The notes under the pieces were generated by a model. It was not told where the DNA came from and did not search any database. It saw nothing but the letters and a program-made list of their open reading frames with translations. A stretch of DNA of 64,000 nt from Aldehydirespirator sp965220485 (GTDB lineage: Bacteria > Actinomycetota > Acidimicrobiia > Acidimicrobiales > Aldehydirespiratoraceae): contig OZ244832.1 in the NCBI GenBank assembly GCA_965220485.1, positions 2,418,001 to 2,482,000 on the forward strand, read 5' to 3'. Below, one piece after another: positions 1 to 8,542 of the stretch. The position numbers and the translations under genes are program-made. The first letter of the stretch is position 1, and each line of letters opens with the position of its first letter.

Positions 1-232
1 TCGGCCAGCACGTGGCTGGGTCCTGGTTGCCGGGGGCGGCGTAGGCCCGGGGATTGACGGGCCGGCCCAGAGTTCCGGCCGAGGGGCCGAGCACGACGTG
101 CTCGCTGGCCATCACCGCGTCGAACCCGGCCTCCTCAGCATCGGTGGCCAGACGAACCAGGCCGAAGAGGTCGTCGGGGTCGACCAGGGTGTGGTTCTCG
201 GTGAGGATCAGCAGCAGCCGGGGCGAAGCCAT
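1..232 (-). CDS. LLM-class F420-dependent oxidoreductase, N-terminal part
   Basis: The gene runs leftwards off the window; only about 77 N-terminal residues are visible, starting with the ATG at 232 (MASPRLLLILTENHTLVDP). The segments EEAGFDAVMASEHVVLGPSA and a following NPRAYAAPGNQDP match the N-terminal beta-alpha unit of the luciferase-like monooxygenase superfamily. These TIM-barrel enzymes normally use coenzyme F420 or FMN in actinobacteria. The substrate cannot be predicted. It lies 83 bp downstream of the glutamine-synthetase-like gene on the same strand and may be co-transcribed with it. Two more members of the superfamily occur in this window. Confidence 0.75.
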   Translation of the reverse strand, partial: MASPRLLLILTENHTLVDPDDLFGLVRLATDAEEAGFDAVMASEHVVLGPSAGTLGRPVNPRAYAAPGNQDPATCWP

Positions 233-315
233 GTCGAGCGGTCTCTCAGTGGTGGTGCGGAGAGCGGGGCATGGCGATCACCTTCCGGGAACTCGAAGCC
301 ATCGTGGTCCAGCGC

Positions 316-1674
316 TCAGTGGTAGGGCAGGTACTGCTCGAGCTCCCAGCCGGAAAGGGGCTCGGTGCCTGCGATTGCGTCCCAGTCGCTGACGGCATCG
401 TCGCCCGCCTCAGCCGTATAGCGGTCCCACTCGGCGCGCTTGTTGAACACGAAGTTGGCGCACAGTTCCGAGCCGACCGCCTCGCACAGGGCCTCGCCGG
501 CTTCCATGTGGTCGAGGGCCGCGCTCAGGCTGTGGGGGCAGTGGATGTCGGTGTTGACCTCGTCGAAGCCGTCGGTGGTCATGGGCTCGGGGCATTCCAG
601 CTCTCCGACCACGCCGAGGCGGGCCGCCTGCAGCACGGTGGCGACCAGGGTGTGGACGTTGGCTGCGCCGTCGCCGATGCGGCTCTCGATGCGCATGTGC
701 GACCCCGCGCCCCGGGGCACCCGGTTGCCGGCGCAGCGGTGCTCGACGCCCCAGTTGGCCCAGTACCCGTTGAGCTCGCCGTGGCGCCGGCGCCGGTAGG
801 CGTTCACCGTCGGCGCGGCCAGCGCGGTCATCCCGACGTGGTGGTGGATGAGGCCGGCCATGCAGCCCCGGGCCAGATCGGACATGCCGTGGGCGCCGGC
901 CGCGTCCGACATGGCGTTATTGCCTTCGGCGTCGGCCAGCGAGACGTTCACGTGGACGCCGGTGCCCGAGATGCCAGGGAAGGGCTTGCCCAGGAAGGTG
1001 AGATCCAGGCCGAGCGGTCCACCCGAGGCGTCGGTGGCGGTCATCACGGTCTCGCGGGCCAGCAGACGGAACAGGAAGGCGTTGTCGGCGGCCCGCATGG
1101 CGTCGCCGTACTCGAGGGTGAGTTCGAACTGGCCCTCGTCGTATTCGGCGTTGACCGACTCCATCGCGATGCCCGAGGCCTCCGCTTTGCGCACCACCGA
1201 TGTGATCACCCCGGCGGGATCCGACGCCACTCCGGTGCCGTAGACCATCGCGCCCGGCGTCTCGTAGGGCCGGGGGCTCTGCAGGCCGCCACTGAACACG
1301 TAGGCCTCGAGCTCGATGCCGACCTTGGGGCTGTAGCCGAGTGCCTCCCAGTCGGCCACCGCCCGGCGCAGCGCCTCACGGGGCGACACCGGCAGGGACT
1401 CACCGTGCATCGACAGGTCCCCGATGACGACACCAGTGGCGTCGTCATCCCAGCCCTGGCGGATGTCGCCGGTGTCGAAGCTGATCTGGGTGTCGGGCAG
1501 ACCGTCCAGCAAGTAGGCACCGGGCGCGGGGACCATGCTGCGGTCATAGCCCAGGGCGAACACGCACACGCAGTGGCTGGTGCCCTTGTGGGCCAGCCGT
1601 GCCGGCAAGTACTTGCCCCGGGCCAGCCCCAGGTGATCGGGCCACAGCACCCGTATCCGGTCCCAGTCGCTCAT
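316..1674 (-). CDS. Glutamine synthetase family protein (probable gamma-glutamyl-amine ligase)
   Basis: A 452-residue protein of the glutamine synthetase family, which ATP-dependently couples glutamate to ammonia or an amine. The ATG at 1674 is chosen because GGGAG lies about 6 bases upstream; the frame stays open further but runs into the acyl-CoA dehydrogenase gene. Active-site segments are present: GIELEAYVF (metal glutamates, about residue 120), NAEYDEGQFELTL, GTGVHVNVSL (ATP/metal His) and NRVPRG followed by RIESRIGDGAANVH. It should therefore be catalytic. The sequence is unlike canonical GlnA. With the nearby PuuD-like hydrolase, a role in gamma-glutamylating polyamines or ethanolamine is inferred. 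A 45-bp imperfect palindrome lies 72 bp upstream of the start. Confidence 0.85.
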   Translation of the reverse strand: MSDWDRIRVLWPDHLGLARGKYLPARLAHKGTSHCVCVFALGYDRSMVPAPGAYLLDGLPDTQISFDTGDIRQGWDDDATGVVIGDLSMHGESLPVSPREALRRAVADWEALGYSPKVGIELEAYVFSGGLQSPRPYETPGAMVYGTGVASDPAGVITSVVRKAEASGIAMESVNAEYDEGQFELTLEYGDAMRAADNAFLFRLLARETVMTATDASGGPLGLDLTFLGKPFPGISGTGVHVNVSLADAEGNNAMSDAAGAHGMSDLARGCMAGLIHHHVGMTALAAPTVNAYRRRRHGELNGYWANWGVEHRCAGNRVPRGAGSHMRIESRIGDGAANVHTLVATVLQAARLGVVGELECPEPMTTDGFDEVNTDIHCPHSLSAALDHMEAGEALCEAVGSELCANFVFNKRAEWDRYTAEAGDDAVSDWDAIAGTEPLSGWELEQYLPYH

Positions 1675-1745
1675 GGCAGCTCCCGCAGTAGTGATGAAGC
1701 GTGAACGTTCGCTTCCGAAGGTAGCCGCCCCACGGTCGCAGCGGA

Positions 1746-1790
1746 ACTTCAAGCAGTTAGCCACACCAGATGTGGTCAACCGCTTGAAGT
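1746..1790. promoter_or_regulatory. 45-bp imperfect palindrome upstream of the GS-like gene
   Basis: The outer arms are ACTTCAAGC (1746-1754) and GCTTGAAGT (1782-1790), perfect complements. An inner pair, CCACA (1761-1765) and TGTGG (1771-1775), makes a second nested dyad. It lies in the gap before the GS-like gene, 72 bp from its ATG. The size and nested symmetry look like a regulator binding site rather than a terminator, because no T-run follows on either strand. The regulator is unknown. Confidence 0.5.
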
Positions 1791-1835
1791 TGCTGTCAGT
1801 TCGGGCCGCGGTCTCGCTCAACGGCCGCTCAGCCT

Positions 1836-3050
1836 CTACACCGGCGCTTCGTCGTGTTCGGGGTAGAGGCCGGTGCGGCCAAGACGCTCCAGGCACACCT
1901 CGACGCTCCAGGGCAGCATGGCCGCTCCGCAGCGGGCGTCGCGGTAAGCCTGCTCCAGGTAGGAGGGGCGCAGCATGCTGCGGCCGCCGCACACCTGCAG
2001 GGCCAGCGACGCCACCGCGGGAGCGCCCTCCATCACGGTGACCACCGACGACCACGCCCGCCGCACCTGATCAGAGCTCGGATCGATGCCGCACTCAGCC
2101 AGCACCCGGTAGGTGAGCGACTGGGCCCGGTCGTAGACCAGGCTCATCTGGGCCCAGCCCTGCTGCTTGATGGGGTGGTCCCGCCGGGCGGGGCCTCCGC
2201 CACCGTCGCCGCGCAGGTAGGCGCCGGCGGCGTCGAGGATGCCCCGCATGAGGCCCAGGTAGGCGAACGAGAGCGTCATATAGAAGTACGGCCAGCGAGC
2301 GGCGGCCTGGTCGAATGCGCCCGGCGGGAGCCACTCGTTCTCGGCGGGGACCACGGCGTCGTCGAGCACCAGGGTGCGCGAGTCGGTTCCCCGCATACCC
2401 AGCGGATCCCATTCACCTTCGATGGCTGCGCCGGGCGCGCTGGCGGGCACACCCATGAAGCGGATCCGCTCGTCGCCGGGCACCAAGCAGACCACGTTGT
2501 GGATGTTGGCCGCGCCCGACAGAGAGGCGAAGATCTTGCGTCCCGTCACCCGGTAGCCGCCGGGGGCGGGGACGGCCCGGGTCGAGTAGCCCGCGGTGGC
2601 GCCCGCGGCCGCCCCTTCCGAGAAGGGCTGGCTGTGGATGGTGCCGTCCTCGACTATGCCGCGGCGCAGTTCGGTTCGCCGCTCCTCCAGCAGCGCTCGC
2701 TCCGCTGCGGTGAGGTCGAGGTCATCGGCGATCTGGCCAACGAGGATGGTGGTAGCAGTGTGCATGTTGAACGTGAGCGCAGTGGTGGCGCAGTGGCGGC
2801 CCAGCTCCTCGGCGACCAGCCCATAGGCCACGAAGTCGCCGCCGAGCCCTCCGTCGGCGACCGGGATGCACAAGCCCAGCAGGCCCGCGTCTCGCAGATC
2901 GGACCAGTTCTGAGTCGGGAACGTGGCGTCGTGATCATGGGCCCCGGATCGCTGGGCGAAGCGGGCGCCAAGAGCGGCCATGCGCTCCACGAGCGCGGTG
3001 CGCTCCGGCGTGTGGATGTCTGTCGCTACTCCCACGAGCGAACCATTCAA
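1836..3050 (-). CDS. Acyl-CoA dehydrogenase family protein
   Basis: A 404-residue flavoprotein of the acyl-CoA dehydrogenase fold, which oxidises a CoA thioester (or a related substrate) at the alpha-beta bond using FAD. The N-terminal helical domain contains GLLGLCIPVADGGLGG (about residues 57-72), the usual ADGG region of the family. The middle domain carries FSEGAAAGATAG and GYRVTGRKIFASLSGAA; the C-terminal domain ends near a YRDAR segment (GGRSMLRPSYLEQAYRDAR). Length is normal. The ATG at 3050 lacks a clear ribosome site and a GTG a few codons later is possible. Its direction, shared with the GS-like gene, suggests one transcription unit. Confidence 0.85.
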   Translation of the reverse strand: MNGSLVGVATDIHTPERTALVERMAALGARFAQRSGAHDHDATFPTQNWSDLRDAGLLGLCIPVADGGLGGDFVAYGLVAEELGRHCATTALTFNMHTATTILVGQIADDLDLTAAERALLEERRTELRRGIVEDGTIHSQPFSEGAAAGATAGYSTRAVPAPGGYRVTGRKIFASLSGAANIHNVVCLVPGDERIRFMGVPASAPGAAIEGEWDPLGMRGTDSRTLVLDDAVVPAENEWLPPGAFDQAAARWPYFYMTLSFAYLGLMRGILDAAGAYLRGDGGGGPARRDHPIKQQGWAQMSLVYDRAQSLTYRVLAECGIDPSSDQVRRAWSSVVTVMEGAPAVASLALQVCGGRSMLRPSYLEQAYRDARCGAAMLPWSVEVCLERLGRTGLYPEHDEAPV

Positions 3051-3094
3051 GTGGCTTCACATGTCGATTGCGTCATGATGCAACCCCGATTGGC

Positions 3095-3958
3095 CTATAT
3101 CGCCCACCTGGGGCCGGAGGGTCCCAACCCACGACCGCGGCTGAGGAAGGCTCGCACTAGGCGGTTGAAGGTTTGCGGAACTTCCGAAACTGCCAGATGT
3201 CCCACACCGTCGAGCACGATCAGCTCGGCGTTCTGCAGCCCCTCGGCGAGGACACGCGAGTAGGCGGCCGGCGTCTCGGTGTCGAGTCCCCCAGCCACCA
3301 CCAGCGCGGGCGAAGCGATCGCGCCCAGCCGCTCGCACACGTCGTGGGCGGGCAGGCACTCGACGGCCGCTCGCAGCCCGGTTGCCGGAATGCGAGCGAA
3401 GCCTGCCACCCGCATGGCGAGGGCATCATCGCTGAGAGTGGGGCCCGCAATGGAGGTCAGGACATCTGCAGCGATGTCGGCTGGGGTCAGCCCGGCGTCG
3501 AGCGGGGCTAGTCGGGCGGCGCGCCAAGCGGCGGGGTCGGTGCCGTCGAGTCCGAAGGCCGGGCTGGTGTTGGCCAGCACGAGGCGGGCCACCCGTTGGG
3601 GGTGGCGCAGCGCGGTATGCAGGGCATGCATCCCGCCGAAGGATTCGCCCACGAGATGGGCCCGGTCGACACCAGCGTTGTCGAGCAGCCGGGCCACCGA
3701 GTCGGCGATGGTGTCGAAGGTCAGAGGCACGACCGGGACCGAGACGCCATAGCCGGGCATGTCCCAGGCGATGCAGCGGAACTCGGTTCTGAGGCCAGTC
3801 AGCTGGGGCTCCCACGAGGTGCGCGAGCCGCCGAGGCCGTGCAGAAACACAACCGGCTCCCCGTCACCCGTCTCGCGCCAGGCCAGCGGTCCATCCACAT
3901 CCAGGGCGCCGGGCACCGCGCGGCAGGACGACGGGTTGGACACGGTCGGAACATACAC
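3095..3958 (-). CDS. Alpha/beta hydrolase (3-oxoadipate enol-lactonase-like)
   Basis: A 287-residue alpha/beta hydrolase. FLHGLGGSRTSW is the oxyanion-hole segment, GESFGGMHA holds the nucleophile serine (G-x-S-x-G, about residue 120), and the C-terminal GVGHLAVSE provides the catalytic histidine. An aspartate near AGGLDTETP probably completes the triad. It resembles enol-lactonase or meta-cleavage-product hydrolases, but family resemblance does not give the substrate. No ATG is available; GTG at 3958 is chosen, with TTG at 3973 and GTG at 3943 as alternatives. The start lies only 8 bp from the divergent PuuD-like start, so the two promoters must overlap. Confidence 0.8.
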   Translation of the reverse strand: MYVPTVSNPSSCRAVPGALDVDGPLAWRETGDGEPVVFLHGLGGSRTSWEPQLTGLRTEFRCIAWDMPGYGVSVPVVPLTFDTIADSVARLLDNAGVDRAHLVGESFGGMHALHTALRHPQRVARLVLANTSPAFGLDGTDPAAWRAARLAPLDAGLTPADIAADVLTSIAGPTLSDDALAMRVAGFARIPATGLRAAVECLPAHDVCERLGAIASPALVVAGGLDTETPAAYSRVLAEGLQNAELIVLDGVGHLAVSEVPQTFNRLVRAFLSRGRGLGPSGPRWAI

Positions 3959-3966
3959 TCTCGCCC

Positions 3967-4674
3967 GTGGCAAGCGAACCGCTCATCGGCATCACGGGTC
4001 GGCCCAAGACCGCGGGCGAACTCAACATGAAGCCTGAGACGTTCCGGGACTTGCAGTTGGACGTGTACTACTGCGACTACGCCCGCGGGGTGATCGCCGC
4101 GGGAGGCTTGCCGGTCTTTCTGCCCGGCAGCGCGGACCCTGCCCGATACGCGGACCGCCTCGACGGGCTGCTGCTCACCGGCGGCACCGACGTCGATCCA
4201 GCCCGCTACGGCCAGGTGCCGTGCGCCGAGCTGTACACGCTGGAGCCGGACCGCGACGCGTTCGAGATGGCGCTGCTCGACGGTGCGGCCGACGCCGGAA
4301 AGCCAGTGCTCGGCATCTGCCGGGGAATCCAGGTGCTGAACGTGCACGGCGGAGGCACGCTGCACCAGCACGTCGCCCCCCACGCCTGCCACGACCAGCC
4401 CCCCAACTCGATCATCCACCGGGTCGATCTCACCGAGGGCTCGCTGGCCGCGTCGCTGTACGGCCCGTCGATCCAGGTCAACTCGCTGCACCACCAGACG
4501 GTTGACGATCTCGCCGACGGCTACTCCATTACCGGGCGCAGCGACGACGGCACCGTCGAGGTCATCGAGGGTCGCCAGCGGCCGTGGCTGGGGGTGCAGT
4601 GGCACCCCGAGCTGATGGACTCCCGCGACCAGGATCCCATCTTCGACTGGCTGGTGCGGGCGGCCTCCTGCTGA
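3967..4674 (+). CDS. Gamma-glutamyl-gamma-aminobutyrate hydrolase family (PuuD-like)
   Basis: A 235-residue class I glutamine amidotransferase-like hydrolase starting at GTG 3967. The nucleophile cysteine is residue 118 in GICRGIQVLNVHGGG, and the His/Glu pair is in WHPE (residues 212-215). PuuD-type enzymes cleave gamma-glutamyl amines such as gamma-glutamyl-GABA, releasing glutamate. The glutamine-synthetase-like ligase about 2.3 kb away on the other strand could make such substrates, as in the Puu pathway; that pairing is an inference. Length is normal. No strong ribosome site is visible before the GTG, so a leaderless transcript is possible. Confidence 0.85.
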   Translation: MASEPLIGITGRPKTAGELNMKPETFRDLQLDVYYCDYARGVIAAGGLPVFLPGSADPARYADRLDGLLLTGGTDVDPARYGQVPCAELYTLEPDRDAFEMALLDGAADAGKPVLGICRGIQVLNVHGGGTLHQHVAPHACHDQPPNSIIHRVDLTEGSLAASLYGPSIQVNSLHHQTVDDLADGYSITGRSDDGTVEVIEGRQRPWLGVQWHPELMDSRDQDPIFDWLVRAASC

Positions 4675-4783
4675 CTCGGCACAACCAGTTGAATCGCATC
4701 GGACCGATCCGCATTTGCCAGCAATCACGCTAGGAACCGTCGTATGCCTGGCGCTTTCCGATTAGCGAACCATGACCATCGAT

Positions 4784-6802
4784 CTACTCAGACGATGATA
4801 GCCAATCGTCTGCTAGTTCCAGCATCCCAAACAGCTCATCCGACATCAGGTGTCTTGCCGCATCGACGCGCCTTCGAAACGCGTCCGGCCCTCCGCAAAC
4901 CGTCGCCAGCGTATCCCAAGTCGGAGCATCAGACATTAGAATCGCACGATGGCCTGGTCTTCCTTCATACACTCTACGATGAACGGCATTCAATAGTGCG
5001 CAAGTCATAGTCGGGGTGTCAGGAAGGAGCATACCGGACTCCGAGTTACTACCTGCTTCATACATGAAGACCATCAGAGCAAGCAATTCACGTTCCTTGA
5101 TGAGTTGTTCTATCGAGAGCTCCTTGATCCCACTTCTAAGTTCCTCTTCAAAGCGCTCAGCGGCTTCAATCGTGATCAGCCGATAGCCTATCCGTTCTCG
5201 ATACCCAACCAATCTAATCATTTCGAGGCTAGCTGAGAACGTGTGGAGTTCTGATACAATGCACTCCACTGCTGCTTCAACATCCTCTTCGGATTCAAGT
5301 ACGCCCAAGAGATCCAGAACGATACCATCAATAGTAATGCGAAGTTGCGCATCAACCCGGTCCTCTCCATCGACAGTGAAGCTGTCTATAAGGTTAAGCA
5401 GGACTGTCGATGTTGGTACGACATGACTTGAAACGAAGTCCTGCGAGAATAACCGAAGCGAGGACATGCAATTCGAGAAACTGCTAGATTCTAATGAGCG
5501 TAACCAGTTATTGAATCTATCACCGTCACCCATTAGGGCCAAGGCTTGTTCCGCGGTAGTGAAGGATCTGAGTTCCGTGTTCGCTACACGTTCAAAATAC
5601 AGGCTGAGAATATCCCGATTTGCAACCCGACACTCCTTGAGCCATCTCTCAGAATACCCACCGCCTAACGTCGGACCATCGAGATGGCGCGATGCGGCAG
5701 GAAACAGGAAATTGATCATATGGTAGACTTGATTTCGCGAATCATGGCTCGATTCCAGTAGTCCTTTGATCTGAACCTCAAGACGTGATTCCTTTGAATC
5801 GTCGAGTGAGTGCAACATGTCGGAAGTAGTAGTGAGTGCTTCAATCGAGTCCGCCAACCGGGTGAACACATTGGGCCGAAGGACGCGGAAGGCTTCAAGA
5901 GTTAGTACATCGACGAGTTCAACCTGCCCAGCAAGATTCTCGATCGTGCTTCGTATCGAGGCTGCATACCTACGCACATCTCTTATGTTCCGACACAACG
6001 GGGTAATCACCTGCTTCAATACCGGGGCCAGCATCTGGTCCTCAGGAGTCTCGACACCAGGAACTGCACTAAGAACAGAGCCTATTGCATCCAATATCTG
6101 ATCCTGGAGGATTGACCTATGAATAATTGGAAGATCAAGCGGTATCTGAACGATCTTGGAGAGATAGGCTTGGCCGTATCCTCCATTCTCACCCAACGCC
6201 TGCTCGACTCTGTGCCAATCGAAGGCAACCAAGTAGACAAGGTTGGGGAACTGAGCATTGAGTCTAACCAACTTGAACAGATCGCGTATCTCCGAGTTGG
6301 ATAGACGATCAAGGTCATCTAGTACGACGACGATAGGACTCTGTCTCTGTTGAAGTGCCACTCGAAGCTTGCTACGAGTGGCCTCTACACCCTCACCACG
6401 GTGTTGGCGTTTGCGTATCCGCCTCGCCGCACGCGATATAGCTACTCCGCGTGCGGCCCAAGCACCGACGAATGGAACAACTGCGAGTAGCTCTCCATAT
6501 CTTTCAAGACTCTCACCGATGTCGGACAAGTCCGGTTTGAATCGTAATTGAACTGACAACTCCGCGAAGAAGGACTGAACCAAATGTTCTGTACCACTGA
6601 ACATCCAAGGATTGAATTCAAGTACAGGAATCTGCTCCGCCTTCAGATGCTCACGAACGAGGTTCAAGAATGATGTCTTTCCCGAGCCCCACGGCCCCAG
6701 GACACCTACTACCAATCCCTCACTGGCGTCTGAATCGAGAATCTGCCTCGCGAAGGACTCTGCTAGGAGACTGCTGAGTAATGCCGATTTCGGCCAACCC
6801 AC
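4784..6802 (-). CDS. KAP-family P-loop NTPase
   Basis: A 672-residue KAP NTPase, a STAND-like ATPase family often met in mobile and phage-defence regions. Walker A is GPWGSGKTS (residues 36-44); Walker B is IVVVLDDLDRL (about 158-168). A hydrophobic stretch, VVPFVGAWAARGVAIS (about 108-123), lies between them where KAP proteins commonly carry membrane segments. The C-terminal 400 residues are helical and unassigned. The start is GTG 6802 with AGAGG upstream. Base composition is near 46-48% G+C by eye, far below its neighbours, which points to horizontal acquisition. No partner gene is visible. A 19-bp perfect inverted repeat brackets its start codon. Confidence 0.85.
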   Translation of the reverse strand: MGWPKSALLSSLLAESFARQILDSDASEGLVVGVLGPWGSGKTSFLNLVREHLKAEQIPVLEFNPWMFSGTEHLVQSFFAELSVQLRFKPDLSDIGESLERYGELLAVVPFVGAWAARGVAISRAARRIRKRQHRGEGVEATRSKLRVALQQRQSPIVVVLDDLDRLSNSEIRDLFKLVRLNAQFPNLVYLVAFDWHRVEQALGENGGYGQAYLSKIVQIPLDLPIIHRSILQDQILDAIGSVLSAVPGVETPEDQMLAPVLKQVITPLCRNIRDVRRYAASIRSTIENLAGQVELVDVLTLEAFRVLRPNVFTRLADSIEALTTTSDMLHSLDDSKESRLEVQIKGLLESSHDSRNQVYHMINFLFPAASRHLDGPTLGGGYSERWLKECRVANRDILSLYFERVANTELRSFTTAEQALALMGDGDRFNNWLRSLESSSFSNCMSSLRLFSQDFVSSHVVPTSTVLLNLIDSFTVDGEDRVDAQLRITIDGIVLDLLGVLESEEDVEAAVECIVSELHTFSASLEMIRLVGYRERIGYRLITIEAAERFEEELRSGIKELSIEQLIKERELLALMVFMYEAGSNSESGMLLPDTPTMTCALLNAVHRRVYEGRPGHRAILMSDAPTWDTLATVCGGPDAFRRRVDAARHLMSDELFGMLELADDWLSSSE

Positions 6803-6869
6803 AAGCCTCTGACCTGGGGTTTTATGATCACGAAACTAGCAATTTGTGACTTACTCAGCAGTCTCCTAG
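6763..6869. repeat. 19-bp perfect inverted repeat bracketing the KAP start codon
   Basis: The left arm 6763-6781 (CTAGGAGACTGCTGAGTAA) is perfectly complementary to the right arm 6851-6869. The left arm lies inside the KAP reading frame at codons 8-14; the right arm is 5' of the gene. The GTG start at 6802 falls in the 69-base loop. In KAP mRNA the arms could pair and enclose the start codon. It may alternatively be the scar of an inverted duplication. Confidence 0.7.
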
Positions 6870-6961
6870 GCTCGCTCTCCTCAAGAGATCGTGCTTCGGC
6901 TTCTGGATTGGATTGTCACCGATAGCTGGCATCCGTTTCGACAACTCCTGATGGGGAATAG

Positions 6962-8068
6962 CTAGGCGAACGTGATACGTCGCTTGAGACCGTTACCGAC
7001 CCCGTAGGGCAGCCTGCCTTCGAACTGAAGGCACCCGACGACGATGCCGGGCGCAATTCCCAACTCCTCGGCGAATTCTTCGATGTCGGCCAACGCTCTC
7101 AGGTTTCTGAGCCGTTCTTCATGCTGTTCAGGGATCAAGGCTGTCGCGGCGAACCGGTTCGCCTCGTTCTCGCGCTCAGCCTCCCTTGCCTCCGCGGCTG
7201 TACCGGGGTCGGCGTAGCCGACTCTTCCAGCGTCGATGAACCGTTCGCTCCGAGGGTGCAGCAGGATGTGGCCTGCCTCGTGGAATAGCGAGAACCAGAA
7301 CTGATCGTCGCTGTGGTACCGCAGGCTCAGAGCAATCACCGGCTTGCCGGCGAGCCAGTAGGCGGCCCCGCTAACTCGCGCACCCTTGATCTCAGGCTCG
7401 AACACAACGGCCACCCCGGCCGAGGCGCAGCCGTGTTGGAGCCAATCTCCGACGTGTTCGGGAGGACGGGCTGTCGCTGAGCGAATCTCCGAGAGGGTCT
7501 TGCGGAACTTCGATTCGTCGTAGGCAGCGCACTTCGCTTCAAGAGCATGCGCTTCAGTGATCCGGACCCACGATGCGAGCGCGCCCTGGTCTACGTCGTA
7601 GGCACTCGAACGTCGGAAGGACACAGCTGGTTGACTCCACACATCGCTCCAGGCGCTCGCCGTAGCGACTGCGAAGAATCGCTTCGCAGCAGCGACAAGG
7701 GTCGCCTTGTCGTCGCTCTGAGGGAGACAGCCCCGCTTTCGTAGCTCTCGCCACGGCAGACAGTCCAACCATGTCAGTTCCTCTGCGGTCGCCTGCCGCT
7801 CGGCAAGCCGGGCGAGCCGAGCTTGGTAGTTGGCCTCCCGAGCATTCCAGAACTGCGCGGGGATCCCGAGCACACGCTCCAGCTTCACCGCTACGGCCGG
7901 AGTTAGAGCCACATGGCCCTTCACAAGCCGGTTGACGTGCTTGGCACTCAACTCCGCTCGGCACGCCAACTCAACCTGGGTCAGGCCGGCCTCCTCCAGC
8001 GCCTCGACCAGCGTCTCGCCCGGAGGCACGGCGTAGTCAGGCTCGTAGCTGATCAGTTCACCGGTCAT
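6962..8068 (-). CDS. HigA-type HTH antitoxin fused to an ImmA/IrrE metallopeptidase
   Basis: A 368-residue two-domain protein. Residues 15-70 are an XRE/HigA helix-turn-helix (LTQVELACRAELSAKHVNRL). The C-terminal part is an ImmA/IrrE zinc peptidase with HEAGH at about residue 265 (FSLFHEAGHILLH) and a downstream ENEANRFA segment that usually supplies the third ligand. The ATG at 8068 is chosen because AGGAG lies about 6 bases upstream; an earlier TTG at 8146 would overlap the toxin stop. It follows a HigB-like toxin gene, so it should neutralise the toxin, repress the operon, and perhaps proteolyse a target. Confidence 0.85.
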   Translation of the reverse strand: MTGELISYEPDYAVPPGETLVEALEEAGLTQVELACRAELSAKHVNRLVKGHVALTPAVAVKLERVLGIPAQFWNAREANYQARLARLAERQATAEELTWLDCLPWRELRKRGCLPQSDDKATLVAAAKRFFAVATASAWSDVWSQPAVSFRRSSAYDVDQGALASWVRITEAHALEAKCAAYDESKFRKTLSEIRSATARPPEHVGDWLQHGCASAGVAVVFEPEIKGARVSGAAYWLAGKPVIALSLRYHSDDQFWFSLFHEAGHILLHPRSERFIDAGRVGYADPGTAAEAREAERENEANRFAATALIPEQHEERLRNLRALADIEEFAEELGIAPGIVVGCLQFEGRLPYGVGNGLKRRITFA

Positions 8069-8142
8069 CGGTCTCCTACCCTTCTGCGGATCGTCACCTA
8101 GCGTCGTGCTCATTACTGGACCCGAAGACTCGCGACTCTCGC

Positions 8143-8478
8143 TCAACCATGTGTGTCAGTGATCTCCACCACGACCACCTCTGCGACGAGGCCCCAATCG
8201 ACGCTGCCGTCGGAGCGCTGGACCTTGTCCAGATCTGCCGGTTGGATGATGAGACGCATGGGGTGATCCAGGTCACCACTCATCTGGCCCGTCCGATTGG
8301 CACGGAGCGGGTGCCACCTACCCGGCAGGTCTGCCAGCTCACCAGCGTTCTGCACAGCTTCTAGGTCTGCTAGACGCTGCTTGAGTCGTCGCGCTCCACG
8401 AGACCCGAGCTTCCTCGTCAACGACTTCTCGCTCGCGCAGAGCTTCGCCAGCCGTTGATCCCGAAACCCGATCTGCAT
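8143..8478 (-). CDS. higB: HigB/RelE-superfamily toxin
   Basis: A 111-residue protein with the pattern of HigB (killer protein) toxins: IGFRDQRLAKLC near the N-terminus, RLADLEAVQNAGELADLPG centrally and HPMRLIIQPAD near the C-terminus. HigB toxins are ribosome-dependent mRNA interferases of the RelE fold. It is the first gene of a pair with the HigA-ImmA fusion downstream, the usual HigBA order. The ATG at 8478 is preceded after a single base by a 33-bp perfect palindrome, leaving no room for a Shine-Dalgarno site, which suggests a leaderless transcript under operator control. Confidence 0.8.
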   Translation of the reverse strand: MQIGFRDQRLAKLCASEKSLTRKLGSRGARRLKQRLADLEAVQNAGELADLPGRWHPLRANRTGQMSGDLDHPMRLIIQPADLDKVQRSDGSVDWGLVAEVVVVEITDTHG

Positions 8479-8479
8479 C

Positions 8480-8512
8480 GTGGTAACTTTACCATATAGG
8501 TAAAGTTACCAC
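8480..8512. promoter_or_regulatory. Perfect palindromic operator of the higBA pair
   Basis: Arms GTGGTAACTTTACC (8480-8493) and its exact complement (8499-8512) flank a 5-base centre. The site ends one base before the toxin ATG. On the minus strand TAAAGT lies about 9-14 bases before the ATG, the position expected for a -10 box of a leaderless mRNA. Binding of HigA here would cover the promoter; that is inferred. Confidence 0.75.
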
Positions 8513-8542
8513 GCTGGCACGGGATTGTCTAGGAAATCTCCG

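Noticed and set aside
316..1704. Long plus-strand frames of 300-480 codons across the GS-like, acyl-CoA dehydrogenase, PurH, SucC and GroEL regions
   Set aside because: They are His/Gly/Arg/Val-rich antisense shadows caused by high GC; the minus-strand frames carry the catalytic motifs.
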